Shown here: positions 12,242 through 22,990 of the stretch, piece after piece
How the letters are laid out: each line of letters opens with the position of its first letter
How positions within the stretch are numbered: position 1 is the stretch's first letter
Assembly (NCBI GenBank): GCA_020226215.1
Contig: CM035228.1
Location: forward strand, 67,553,989 to 67,617,988
Direction: 5' to 3'
Source: Sindora glabra
Lineage: Eukaryota; Streptophyta; Magnoliopsida; Fabales; Fabaceae
Length of the DNA: 64,000 nucleotides
Translations under genes and position numbers: made by a program
Notes under the pieces: generated by a model
Seen by the model: the letters and a program-made list of their open reading frames with translations, nothing else
The model's database searches: none
Told to the model about the DNA's origin: nothing

Positions 12242-12760
12242 TTGAAAAAAATAGAAGTTAACATACCTTTACTAGATTTGATAAAACAAGTTCTAAGTTA
12301 TGCTAACTTCTTGAAAAATTTATGCATTAATAAAAGAAAATTTAGAGTGGATGAAAAAGTAAGTGTGGGCGCAAATGTGTCTACAATAATTCAAATAAAA
12401 TTACTAAAAAAATGTAAAGATCCTCGCATATTTACCATTCCATGTCATCTATCAATGTCATGCCTCTTTCTATTGTCAATGCCTTGAATTTAGGAGTTTT
12501 GAAAGAAACAAGGGTTATTGTTCAATTAGCTAATAGATCTAACATTTATTCCTTAGGAGTTATTGAAGATATCTTAGTGCAGGTAGATGGACTAATCTTT
12601 CCAATAGATTTTTACATCTTAAAGATGGAAAATGAGGATTCAAACATTCTTCCATCAATCATTCTTAGCTGACCTGTCCTCAAGATAGTAAATACCATAA
12701 TTAATTTCTGAGATGAAACATTAACTATGGAGTTTGATGGTATTATAACCAAGTTTGATA
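12242..12760 (+). pseudogene. Aspartic-protease region of the Gypsy-like element, active site lost
   Basis: Two overlapping frames carry the family pattern. The first, from 12242, has KIEVNIPLLDLIKQV, YANFLKNLC and KCKDPRIFTIPCH. The second, from 12442, has SSINVMPLSIVNALNLG, TRVIVQLANRSN and GVIEDILVQVDGLIFPIDFYIL. Then comes the MEFDGIITKFDI segment near 12727. In intact relatives about 20 residues containing the D-L/S-G-A catalytic motif lie between IPC and SINVMP. Here IPCH runs straight into SSINVMP with a frame change near 12440, so the active site appears deleted. Retroviral-type proteases normally cut the polyprotein; this one could not. Confidence 0.75.
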
Positions 12761-13290
12761 TTTCTAAAGATATACATGATAACTCCATATCAGTTCTTAG
12801 CATTTTGGAGCCTTTACTGCATGATTCTCCTTATTCTATTCTTATTGTTTCTACTGTTGTTACTATTGTTTCTAATTTGCACATTTCTGTATTTGATTTT
12901 ACTGATTTCAATTCTATTATTTCTAATTCTGTTATGCACCATTTAGATTTACATGTTAATGTTGTCTATGATGAATTACTTACTGAGTTTCCTGAATTTT
13001 CTAAATTTATGAATTTTTTTTATAATCATAAATGCACTTGTAAAGATATTGCTATTAAATGTTCCATTTGTGCTAAAATTTTTGCATTTTTTAGATGAAA
13101 ACAGCAATGTTCATTCAAAAATTATAGAAAAACAAAATAATGATAAAAACATTTCACTTTTACAAGAACAAGAAAAAGAAAAAAAGTGTTTTTACATCAA
13201 TTCTTCTCACCATTTTGTTGATCATATTGAATTTGTTTTACCAGATGATTTTGAGCATTCAAGCAAAGATAAATTAAGAATAGCACTTTA
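12760..13290 (+). pseudogene. Coding-like tail after the protease region, unrecognised
   Basis: Open frames continue to about 13291 with Ile/Val/Phe-rich composition, followed by a charged stretch with KEKKCFYINSSHHFVDHIEF and a DDFEHSSKDK segment. No reverse transcriptase motif occurs. In related pol-less elements a short coding tail like this precedes the 3' untranslated region. I cannot assign a function. Confidence 0.4.
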
Positions 13291-13559
13291 AGAATTTATG
13301 GTGAAAGATTCAAATTTTCATAGCATCTGTTTGATAGATGAAGTAAAGGTTGGAAATGTGGAAGCAAAGGAGGTAACTAATCCTTATGTAGATTTTGGGT
13401 GAATGATTAAGCATGATATGTAGCCAAAGACATTAAAGAAAGGCTCTTCTTAGGAAGTAACCCAAGCAATTTAGATTCGTTCTCTTTTACCCTTTTCTTT
13501 TATTTTCCATGTCCTTTATCTTTGTTGATGTTATTCTTAATGATATTGACATGTTTTAC

Positions 13560-13605
13560 ATTAAGGATAATGTAAAAAATTAAGTGTGGGGGAAGAGACT
13601 TTTAA
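13560..13605 (+). promoter_or_regulatory. Conserved 3' UTR motif with polypurine tract
   Basis: The sequence has an ATTAAGGATAATGT phrase followed by AAGTGTGGGGGAAGAG. This phrase is familiar from plant Gypsy elements of this type, where it marks the 3' untranslated region. It is about 800 bp from the 3' LTR and so is not the adjacent plus-strand primer. Confidence 0.5.
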
Positions 13606-13954
13606 GATTTACTTTATGCTTTTATGTCTTCTTTTAGTTCTTTTTCTGCTTTTCAATTTTACGCCTTAAAAAAACCAAAAAAAAATTCAAAAAAAAAGTG
13701 TATTGATTTTTAGTCATTTTGAGTCCTTTTTAGATGCTTTTCATTAATGGAGATTTTGTACTTTCATGAGTAGGATTCAATTGAAGTTAGATAGGATTCA
13801 TAACATGATTGAATGAATAATTATGTTTCTTGAAATTAATTGATGTAGTAATGAATTTTAAATTATTAAATTCAACTTTGATGGATTTTGAATTAGTAGA
13901 TTCAACTTGGTAGTATAACCTACCTTGTGAGATTTTGAGCCTTTTGTTGAAAAT

Positions 13955-14390
13955 TCATACTATGATATTATCTTTCCTTTTTATGTGTTGTTCTTCCTTG
14001 ATTTGTTTCTATAAAACTTGCTTTGAATCTTTTTGAGATTACATTTTGCCCATGCATGCACAAATATGATTAAGGTATTGTTTCTTTTTTTTAAGTTAGA
14101 GCTATCAAGCTAACCTTGAAGTTTTAACCCTTGTTAAGCCCTCTTGAACTTTTATTGCCTATTCTTTATTAACCCATGAGCATATTTTTCTAATGAAAAA
14201 CAAATGTCTTTACCTAACCTTAGAGATTAGTAGAGTATTTGCATTTTTATGAGATGAGCCTTTGAATAAGTGTGGGGCTGTGTGTGAGTTTATTTGCTAT
14301 AAAAAGATATCATCAAAGGTTAGTTGAAAAAAATCAATCAAATTTTGAAAAAAAAAGGAGAGGAAGAAGAAAAAAATGAAAATGAAAAAT
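13955..14390 (-). repeat. Right arm of the large inverted repeat
   Basis: It is the inverted partner of 10160-10592 and ends only a few bases before the 3' LTR at 14394. The two arms enclose about 3.4 kb with the gag and protease remnants. Confidence 0.75.
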
Positions 14391-14393
14391 TTT

Positions 14394-15953
14394 TGATGTG
14401 CATGTCGTAATGCACCAAAATTAGAATAAACTCGTGTGCTGAAAATATAATGTTGTATAATGGCACAACTAGGTTGTACCCTCAGTGATCCCTTAATTTT
14501 ACCTTTTCCAAATTAATTTTTAACAATACCTATACAATTGTTGAATTATTTATCCAATGAAAATGTGAAGAACTAATGCAAACAAAATGCAATGTAACAA
14601 AATAGAATACTATCATAGAAACAGAATACAATATATGTCATATGCTGTATATATAATTGTGCAATAAAAAAATGTAGAATTAAGGGGGTTGGTTACATGA
14701 AATTAAAATAGAAGCAATAAACTAAACAATCTTAAAATAGAAGCAAAACAGAATTAAAACAGAAAGAAACTTAATGAAATTAAATAACTAATTTAAGGAA
14801 ATTGAGAGCTCTAAATTGGGTTAATCATAGATCAATTAGGATTTGACTTTTTCTAATTAATTTTTTAATCTTGAATTACCCAAAATTCCTGTAATAATTC
14901 ATGAATTCTATGCTAGACAATCACTTAGGATTTGATCAATTAAGATTAGCAAAGTTAAGTAATCACTATCATCCTTACACTAGATTGAAATTGATTTATA
15001 AATAGAATTCAACTGATTTGAGAAACCAAATTAGAAATCTTCAATTAGTCCCTTAACCTTTTGTCCTTATGTATAAAACTATGATTTATTAACCATAATT
15101 TCATATCAAAGCAATAAAGAAATCAGAAATTATAAAGGTGAATATCAAATATATCAAATCAATATCCAACACAAGTAATTTCAAGAATTCAATACAAGTA
15201 AACAGGAAAAGAGGAAAATTAATTAAGAAAGGTCAACATTACAAATCATGATCTCATAATCCACAAGAGGAAAGCCTTAAACTCCTTGAATCAACCATAA
15301 ATTTAGGCTTTTATTGATGAAGAATAAAGAGAGCAAAGAGAAGAAGAAGGCTATCTACTGAGCTTTTTGTATGTAGTCTAAATGTCTTCTTCTCTTTAGC
15401 TTTCTTGCCTATTTATATAACCTAATTAACCTAAAACTTTATTGGACTAGGGTTACAATAATAAGGCTTTCCTAATTTCTAGAAGTCTAGACCTATTTTT
15501 TACAAATTAATTAAATCTAACAATTGCATCAATGAATTTGAAAAACCCATAAATATGAAAGTTGTAGGCCTGTGTCTTATGAGAATTTGAGCATTGGTTT
15601 CAAGTTAATTAGACTACTATAGCTCTAGATATAGCCCAAATACATAAATAGGTTTAGTTAGGATAGAGACACAGTTTCAGCTTCTCAACCACATATGTCC
15701 TTCAAAATGCCTGAATTAGGCTTGAACCAAAATATAAAAGTTGTATATCTTTCTTTCAGCTTTTCAACAATATAAACTTTGCATCAATCCGACGTTCGAA
15801 GCCCAAGATATGACTGAAAAATAAAAATAGTATCAAAATTCAACATTTATCGAATAAATTTTCAAACATGGCCTAATAAATGAAATTAAGCAAATATAAC
15901 ACCTAAGAAATATAAAATAGAGGAAAATAAAATAGTAATTATTTTTCTCATCA
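14394..15953 (+). repeat. 3' LTR of the Gypsy-like element
   Basis: It matches 7896-9551 along its whole length with frequent transitions and small indels, beginning TGATGTGCATGTC and ending TTCTCATCA. Confidence 0.8.
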
Positions 15954-16380
15954 AGCTCCTTTTACAAATTCCAAAAGGATGTTTATTTATAAATATTCAA
16001 TACTAACTATAACTTAAACTATTACATCTCATATCTTACAAGTTAACCAAACCTGACATACATTTCTTTTCTTTTACAAGATATTTTTGCCAACTATTTA
16101 TTTATTTTTTTGACAAATATTTTTCTAAATGTTTTTTTCTTAAATTAGCTATTTCGAATGCTCTTCCTTAATCTAGAAAAAACACATAGCCTAAAGCTTT
16201 TATTTTTTTTTAAATATATCACAAAAGTTATTAAACTTTGAAACAAATCTTTGGACTGTCTCCTTAGCATCATTCATATTTTTCCTACTAACTACAAGTA
16301 GTAAGTGCTTTCTTAATGATCTCTATTTTGGGAAGGTATTCGTCCTATTTTGCATGGCTTTTGCTACCTAGACTCATTAA

Positions 16381-16957
16381 AGTTTCGGCTAGAATATTAT
16401 CATTGTCATCATCATCTTCTTCTGTAGATCCTTTATGCTGAAAGATTTCTTCCTTGCATTTTTCTTCTAATTTTACAACATTGCATCATTCTTTTCCCTT
16501 TTTTTGTGGTGTTATTGCTACTTCTTCTTTATCTTTATATGCTATCTCTTTTGGTTTCAACTATTTCTCACATATCACAAGCTTTTAAATAGACTTTCAT
16601 CTTAACATCCATATAAGGAAGTTAACTCCGATAAAGTAGAAGGGATTGGAGTAGAAAAAGCTAGAGTTTTAGCTAGAATATTATCATTGTCATCATTATC
16701 TTCATCTATAGATCCTTTCTACTGAAAGATTTCTTCCTTACATTTTTCTTCTAATTTTACAACATCACATCATTCTTTTCCTTTTTTTTGTGTGGTGTTG
16801 TTGCTGCTTCTTCATCATTTTTATATGTTATCTCTTTTGGTTTCAACTTCTTCTCACATATCATAAGCTTTTAAATAGACTTTCCTCTTAACTACCATAT
16901 AAGGAAGTTAACTGCAATAGAAGTAAGAGGGATTGGAGAAGAAAAAGCTACTTGAAT
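16381..16957. repeat. Tandem duplication, two units of about 284 bp
   Basis: GCTAGAATATTATCATTG occurs at 16388 and again at 16672. The following sequence, through GAAAGATTTCTTCCTT, a TCTTCTAATTTTACAACAT block and GGATTGGAGWAGAAAAAGCTA, repeats in the same order. It forms most of the interior of the small minus-strand LTR element. Confidence 0.8.
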
Positions 16958-17061
16958 CCATAAACAAACACTTTATTTTTTAAGGTTTTTATGGAGAGGA
17001 AGTCTTGCTAGTTTTCTCTATGTTCTCACAGCCCACTAAGATCATTTAAGCTTTAATGCCA

Positions 17062-17397
17062 TGTTAAAAAACTAAAAGAAACATAGGGGAAACAGAGTTA
17101 GAAAGGCTTACATATAAAACATCATAACATTGCATTTTTAACGAATTGTTATTCCACTTGTAGAGTTTTCTCTCTTCTGTGAGAACTCCATTTATAAATG
17201 ATTAAAGGATGTCTATTTATAGACATCCAATACTAAGTACAGCTTAAAATATTATATCTCATATCATACAAGTTAACCAAACCTAACACATATTTCTTTT
17301 CTTTCACAACATATCTTCACCAACTATTTCTTTCCTTTGACAAAAAGTGTATGACATTTTTTCTAAATGTTTTTTCTTCGATTAGCTATTTCCAACA
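17062..17397 (-). repeat. 5' LTR (minus strand) of the small LTR element
   Basis: It reads from TGTTAAAAAAC at 17062 to TTTCCAACA at 17397 on the plus strand. The GTGAGAACTCC block near 17180 shows the uninterrupted form of the site where the Gypsy-like element inserted in the other LTR. Confidence 0.65.
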
Positions 17398-17586
17398 ATT
17401 ACACTAATTCTTGAAATAACATCCAATAAGATCATATAATTATCCATATATTTACATTTAATACTTCTAACATTCACATTTTTTTAACTTTTTTATGCAT
17501 TCTTTGTAATTATAATAAGTACTCTATGGAATGATATAGATTCTAATATATTTAATTAACAAGACTTATCTTATTCTACCTGTGCT

Positions 17587-17961
17587 ACAAATATAGTCTG
17601 CAAGTGGAGAATGCTTTTGTTCTTCTTTTGCTTGCGGAGATTCATAAGGTACCTAATCATATATTTTTGGACAGACTTTTAAGGAATGTTGATTTCACTA
17701 TTTCAAAGGTAATCCAAAAGTTGTATTATCAGATGCCTGTTGACTTTGCTATCTTATTTTTTCATCCATGTCATTTGTTATTGCTCAAAACAATAGGCAT
17801 CCATTCTATCCCTCCTTTTTTTTTTTACTTTTTGAATGGATTAAAGTCTATTATTGTCTTTCAAATTTTCTCTTGTTAAATGATTCTTACTTTTATTTTT
17901 CAAGTCAAAATTATGATAGCTTTCCATGTTTTCTCATTTTTGTAGCTAAGTTACTTAAAGC
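17587..17961 (+). pseudogene. Exon-like fragments of an unidentified gene
   Basis: A plausible exon around 17588-17649 follows an AG and precedes GTACCT. A short exon around 17676-17709 (ACAG, then ACTTTTAAGG to TTTCAAAG, then GTAATC) has textbook borders and encodes LLRNVDFTISK in one frame. Another AG at 17944-17945 precedes CTAAGTTACTT, where the Copia element begins. These fragments may be part of a host gene broken by the Copia insertion, with the continuation after 23458. I do not recognise the protein, and the reading frame does not hold across all pieces. Confidence 0.3.
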
Positions 17962-18369
17962 TGTTATTGGCAGTATAAATTAAAATCTTATTATAAAATT
18001 AGGCATAATAAAATAAGAGCATACCAAATGTATAATTTGATGAAGCCATGATCAATTTGTATAATAATGAAGAGTAGAAATCCTTATTGTGCATCATCAA
18101 AATAATAATTTTAATTTCTCTATTTAAGGTCAGACTTATGATAGGAAACTACTGACCACTAAAGGGCTGTAGATTGGAACCTCTATCTATATGGGCTTAT
18201 ACATGATCCAGCTTATCACGAATCATACACATTAAACTAGGGTCTAATCTATTCTATGCTTAATGTTAAAATATAAAACTAATTACTTAAATAAATATTC
18301 TGATAATTAATTAATGCTAATCCAAATAAATTATTTATTTTATTTTAATAACAATCTCCCACTTGGATA

Positions 18370-18890
18370 GTATTAATTAATTATATAAAATAATTGAAAC
18401 ATTAATAATTAAGCAATTAGTTATACATTAAGCTATAAATGTAATTTAAAGAATGAGACTAATTAGAATCACTAAATCGGATAGGGAGACAAGTGATATA
18501 ATATCTCATAATTTAAAAAGAACAGAATAAAGTTAGTCTTTTGACTACAACTCGAAAGAGAAATAACTCAAATCATTAAATTCAATAGGGAAATAAATTA
18601 TATATATATGTATAAAATATATCACTAATGTTTCAACATCTGAATTAAGCAATTATTACATAAATGAAATGAGACCATATAGAATCACTGAATCCAATAA
18701 AGAGATAAGTGATGTTTAAATATAATGTCTCATAATCCCAAAAAATAGAATATATATAAGGTTAGTCTTTTGACCACAACCTATAAGAGAAATAACTTAA
18801 AATCATTGAATCTAATAGGGAAACAAATGATTTAAATATATGTATAAAACATATCACTAATGTTTCAATATCCAATTTGAGCAATTAATG
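18370..18890. repeat. Internal direct repeat, ~240 bp, in the Copia 3' region
   Basis: The phrases AGAATCACTRAATC, GGTTAGTCTTTTGAC, AAGAGAAATAACT, TCATTRAATCTAATAGGGAAA and ATATCACTAATGTTTCAA occur twice in the same order with a spacing of about 240 bp. It lies between the polypurine tract and the RNase H remnant. Confidence 0.65.
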
Positions 18891-18939
18891 GTCATAGACA
18901 TTAATAAAATAAAATAAGCATATCTCAGACTCCTACTAA

Positions 18940-19300
18940 ACTAAAGTTTCATCAAAAGATTTAACAAGACTTGTATGAGTTGCTTGATTTTTAAATACTC
19001 TTATAGGTAAGCCTTAAGTCAATGGATCCAGTAGCATGTCTCTACTAGGGATGTGTTCAATATGAGTATGAGATTCAACAATATTCTCTCCAACGAACAA
19101 GAATTTAATATCAAAATATTTAATACAACTAGAATTCCTATGATTTTGAAAGAAGCACATAACAGAAGAATTATCACAATAAAAATTGGTAGAGATCGTG
19201 ATATAGAATTAACCAATTGCATGCCAGATATCAATTTTCTCAACCATATAGCCTGACAAGTGGCCTCATAACATGTGATAAACTCTGCTTCCATAGTTGA
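18940..19300 (-). pseudogene. Copia RNase H domain remnant
   Basis: On the minus strand the sequence reads AEFITCYEATCQAIWLRKLI, matching the AE[FY]-A-EA--A-WLR segment of plant Copia RNase H. After a frame change it continues with a decayed IFCDN-type stretch, then ENIVESHTHIEHIPSRDMLL followed by DPLT, close to the IEHI-T-D-ADPLTK end of the polyprotein. At least one frameshift separates these pieces. RNase H normally removes the RNA strand during reverse transcription; this copy is inactive. Confidence 0.75.
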
Positions 19301-19479
19301 AGTAGCTATGGGTATCTATTTAACATTATTGCATGAGATAGCTTCTCCAGACATTATAAAGATGTATTCAGATGTTAACTTACGATCATCTATATATGAG
19401 GATAATCAGAATCTGAGTAACTAACATTTTCAAGTGAATTAGATCATCTACAAGTTAACATATGATTCTTGATATCTTG

Positions 19480-19990
19480 AAGATACCTCATTAAACAAAT
19501 GCAGACTTGTGCATACATAAGACTACCAATAGCGGAAGTGTAAGGAATCTTGTCCATTTTAACCCTTTCAATATCAATTTGAGGGCACTATGATTGAGAC
19601 AATGTATCACCTCTCTAAGTAGGCATTGGATTAGATGCACAGGTATCTATTTTAAATCTTTTAAGCACCCGTTCAATGCAATTGGCTTAGTATAAACCTA
19701 AAATATTATGAGTTCCATCACAATGAATCTGAATTCCAAGAATAAAAAATGCTTTGCTAAGATGAAAATGCGCATGGCAACATGTGTTTTGACTCATCTA
19801 GAAAATAATTGAGTTACTAGCTAGCAAAATGTTATCAATATAGAAAACTAAGATGACAAAACTACTCTTATCGAATTTTCTAATTCAAATACCTACAAAT
19901 AAATGATATAGTTATTCGGTATTGTAAGCCTTCGGACTCTTTAAAAATGTCCTAGTTCAATGGCTGGCTGATCAAGTTCTTCAACATGAG
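19480..19990 (-). pseudogene. Copia reverse transcriptase remnant, catalytic motif mutated
   Basis: Near 19820-19865 (minus) the reading is FVILVFYIDNILLASN, which is the FL-LYVDDILLA palm motif with YVDD changed to YIDN. Downstream, HLSKAFFILGIQIH and HNILGLY at 19672-19755 match the DLGEA-YILGI and LGLSQ segments. Upstream only a DNPIRINKDPHVEELDQP-like linker is seen near 19945-20000, so the finger region of the enzyme is missing. Loss of the second catalytic Asp and the deletion both rule out activity. Confidence 0.75.
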
Positions 19991-19999
19991 GATCTTTAT

Positions 20000-20420
20000 T
20001 TATCCGAATTGGATTGTCAACATTATCTCTTCTAGTGGTAAGGGAGTCAGAACAGGTATAGGCAAAATGGTGGCTTTATCACATAGATTGATAGCCCTAA
20101 GAACCAAACTCCCACTATCCAAGTCATCCTTAAAATAGAATAGCCGATCATACTCAATGATCTTGGTACTATAAGTGGGACAAGAAAATATGTAATATCT
20201 TGATCCAGTATAGTACCTAATAAAGAATCCATTGATTGTTCTAGAGTCTAATTTCTTCAATTGCAGATTATATGGTCTTATCTTTACTTTATAATCCACA
20301 CTTGAAAAGGCTTCAAAATCTAAGAAATATAGGTCTAACAACAAATCCTATTTTATCAATCTTTCTAATTTCTCTTTAGAAAAGTGGCCTAAATGTCAAT
20401 CTCACAAAACGGAAGAATTC
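20000..20420 (-). pseudogene. Copia integrase: zinc region joined to C-terminal region, core deleted
   Basis: On the minus strand HLGHFSKEKLERLIK near 20345-20395 is the GAG-pre-integrase zinc segment (HLRLGH-S-ER). It is followed within about 15 residues by FSSVDYKVKIRPYNLQLKKL, then LDSRTINGFFIRY and SRYYIFSCPTYSTKIIE, which are the integrase C-terminal signatures. The 200 or more residues of the D,D-35-E catalytic core expected between them are absent. The open frame 20344-20000 therefore looks intact but is a deletion product. Confidence 0.8.
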
Positions 20421-20579
20421 TCAATCATTCTAGGATGTTTATGCCTAATCACAACATTGATGGGAATATAAAAAGATACAATAGGACAATCATTCAAATT
20501 TAAATGATATGGATAATTTTGTAAAGTGGCATATCAATGATAGCAAAATCATAATAAATTTCAATATTTCATATCCTTG

Positions 20580-20690
20580 TTAAAAGGAATAACTACAATT
20601 ATCCAAAACAGAACTAGAAATCAAATTTCTTCTTGCAGAAGGTACATAAACGACATAACTCAAATTAAAAGTGTGCCCAAAAGATAAACA
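20580..20690 (-). pseudogene. Copia protease-region remnant
   Basis: The minus strand reads FGHTFNLSYVVYVPSARRNL followed by ISSSVLDNCSYSF. This matches the conserved L-NVLYVP-IRRNLISVS-L segment downstream of the Copia protease active site. The active-site D-[ST]-GA motif is not visible upstream. Confidence 0.7.
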
Positions 20691-20829
20691 TAAAGAGAGA
20701 GAGAGAGAAAATGGTCCTATGTATTTAATTTCAACCCTCTTTCATGTTACTCCTAATATAGTCTTCTTTGTCTCACTTGGGGTCCGCTTGTTTCTGAGCC
20801 CCTTCCTACTCACACTTTTTCTTTAGCTT

Positions 20830-21606
20830 ATAACACTAAGACATCTTGTGTCTAAGGATCTTGCAATAATTGCACTTGCCCTTAAATTTTTCCTATTGTC
20901 CCTTTCCTTTATTACCACTTTTCTTGAAATTAAGCTTTCTAGATATTTGTGTCTCTAATTTCTTTCCTCTTTTATCACTATCACTTGACTTACTATTAGA
21001 TTCCTGAGACAAGTAATTGACATAAGGTGGCTATGAGTTGCTCTTCATAGTCTCCTCTTCTTGAGTTACTATAGAAATCATCTAGTCTATTGTCCACTCT
21101 CCCTCTTGTGAATTATAGGAAGTTCTTAAGTAGCTATATTCAATTGGCAATGACTAAAGGACTCTGTAGACCAAAGTACTCTCTCCTATATCAACACCAT
21201 ATGATCTCAACTTATTATAGTAATGAATCATCTTCATGATGTGAGTCCTAACACCCGAAACCTCGTCATAATGAGTGTTGTCAAGCATGGAGAAATAGTG
21301 GATTTTTTTAGTCTTATCAAGCTTCTTGAATTTTTCACCAACAACTTTCTTGTATTCTATAGCAATATCCTTATTTGGGATACTCTTTCTAATTCCCTTT
21401 TTAATAGTAAACTTAATCACTGCCAAATAAATTTGGTTTGACTCATACTATTATTTGTAATAGGTCTTATTTGCAATACTAGACTTAAGCAATAGATCAG
21501 CTGATTTTAGTTCTTTAAGAGCCAAATCTTCTTTAGAAATTGTCAGATACATGTTCAAAGACTCTTTTCATTCATCATAATTTGTTCCATTAAGAATCCT
21601 CACCAT
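20830..21606 (-). pseudogene. Copia gag (UBN2-type) pseudogene with zinc knuckle
   Basis: Starting from the minus-strand ATG at 21604-21606, the reading is MVRILNGTNYDE, a stop in place of Trp, then KESLNMYLTISKEDLAL, TIKKGIRKSIP, EYKKVVGEKFKKLDK, SGVRTHIMKMI and GESTLVYRVL, which is the full UBN2-type Copia gag order. A Lys-rich linker follows, then a knuckle reading CNYCKILRHKMS, a stop, and C near 20850. At least five in-frame stops are present, most at expected Trp or Gln codons. The stretch 21426-21154 is free of stops by chance. Confidence 0.8.
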
Positions 21607-22980
21607 AGATAGTTGTTAAAAGGCCGAGACTAATGCAACAGGATTGGAAAATTATTAATTATGCGTGCATAACATAATTATGATACAAGATTCCTAATTA
21701 AATAAATCAGTTAAATAACTATATAATAAAGTGGTATCAAAATTACATGTACCATATGATTTGGCTTGTATAAGAGTTTACGCAAGAATGTAATCAATAT
21801 AGTCATACCGATAAGGTAAAAGAAATATTGAAATATTATAATTGTTGCATGCCTATTTTAAGGAGTTTAAACCCTAAAATTACATTAATAATATTACACT
21901 AATAGAGTCTATCTATCATTAATGCAATATGCTTCTAAATATCCCAAAAGGACAATATTTTTCATATAAATAGTCTTATTATATCCCTAATCTATCATTT
22001 GTGTGAATTAAATGGCCTTGGGTATCTATATATGTATAAAATTATATAATTTAGGGCTTAAAATTTATCTAATATAATTATGCTTACAACCAGAAAGAGT
22101 GATTACTCACTAAGCCCAGAAAAAATGTGAAGAACACTTATGAATTTTTACAGGCCTAAATTCTATAAATAAAATATATTTTTATACTGTATAAATCTTA
22201 CAAAATTCAAAATAAATATTTATTAGCCTAAAAAATTTTTAGAAAAAATATATATAAATATAAAATTAAATTTTATATGATTGGGCTAAAAGTGAAGCTC
22301 AAAGATCCTACGTGCTAGACACACACACTAACATGCGTATGGGAAACAAGATACAACAAAAACTATAAAAAAAAAAAGGAAAAGGCATGTGACTGTCATG
22401 TGCCACTGAGCAAGTGTACTCCATGCGTGCACTCTGTAGAAGACTCTAATATAGGTTCGTGTATCTCACGCACTTTGTCACATGTGAGCCTTGCCTCTAG
22501 TACCTCATGGAGTTGTTTTCCTGTAACCTTTCTCCCTGGTGTTGTCCATGGCACACCTTCTACCATTAATGGAGTCTTTCAAGCTCCAGAAAAAATGTTT
22601 TAAGTCATTTTAATGTAAGAAAAAAATTTATCTAGCCTATTTTTCATCTCTAACCCATGTATTAATCCGAAGAAAATAAGGGTTTAATAGTGTACAATTA
22701 AAACCTACAAAATTTCTAAAATTAAAAAATTTTATTCTTTCATACTGCAATAATTATGAAATCAGAATATAATTAAATAAGAATATAATATTCCAGATGT
22801 GTATAAGAACAAGATTCATGATTCAATTGAAAGAAAAACTAATCCAAATTGTCTTGGAATAAAAAAATCCCAATTTCAAGGGTCCCATACACCAAAAAGA
22901 AAGAAAGGAAAAATTTTATGAATTTTGCCAAGATAGATAAAAAATTGCTCATAATCAGATAATTCATAATATCAAATAGT

Positions 22981-22990
22981 TCTGATACCA
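22981..22990 (-). other. Primer-binding site, initiator tRNA-Met type
   Basis: The minus strand reads TGGTATCAGA two bases from the end of the LTR. This is the standard Copia priming sequence. Confidence 0.75.

Larger units (their letters stand above)
7896..15953 (+). mobile_element. Gypsy-like LTR retrotransposon, gag and protease remnants, no pol
   Basis: The LTRs at 7896-9551 (1656 bp) and 14394-15953 (1560 bp) both begin TGATGTGCA and end TCA. Plus-strand gag and protease-like remnants lie between them. Reverse transcriptase, RNase H and integrase were not found, and the 4.8 kb interior has no room for a full pol. The target is known from the intact second LTR of the host element, which reads GAGAACTCC at the same place: the left flank is AACTT and the right flank AGCTC, a decayed 5 bp duplication. 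The LTRs differ by many substitutions and indels, so the insertion is old. A ~430 bp inverted repeat lies inside. Confidence 0.8.
7734..17397 (-). mobile_element. Small non-autonomous LTR element, left LTR split by another element
   Basis: A 336 bp LTR at 17062-17397 has a diverged second copy made of 7734-7895 plus 15954-16160; the Gypsy-like element sits exactly between those halves. On the minus strand the LTR starts TGTTGGAAATAGCT and ends in ACA. It is followed by TGGCATTAAAGC (complement of 17050-17061), which resembles the tRNA-Met primer site. A purine-rich AAGGAAGAG tract abuts the 3' LTR at 16161-16170. The internal part is only about 890 bp and includes a 284 bp tandem duplication. 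Its minus strand keeps short acidic and Lys-rich open stretches, not a recognisable gag. The outer flanks (CACAT and ATTAC) do not form a clear target duplication. Confidence 0.65.
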
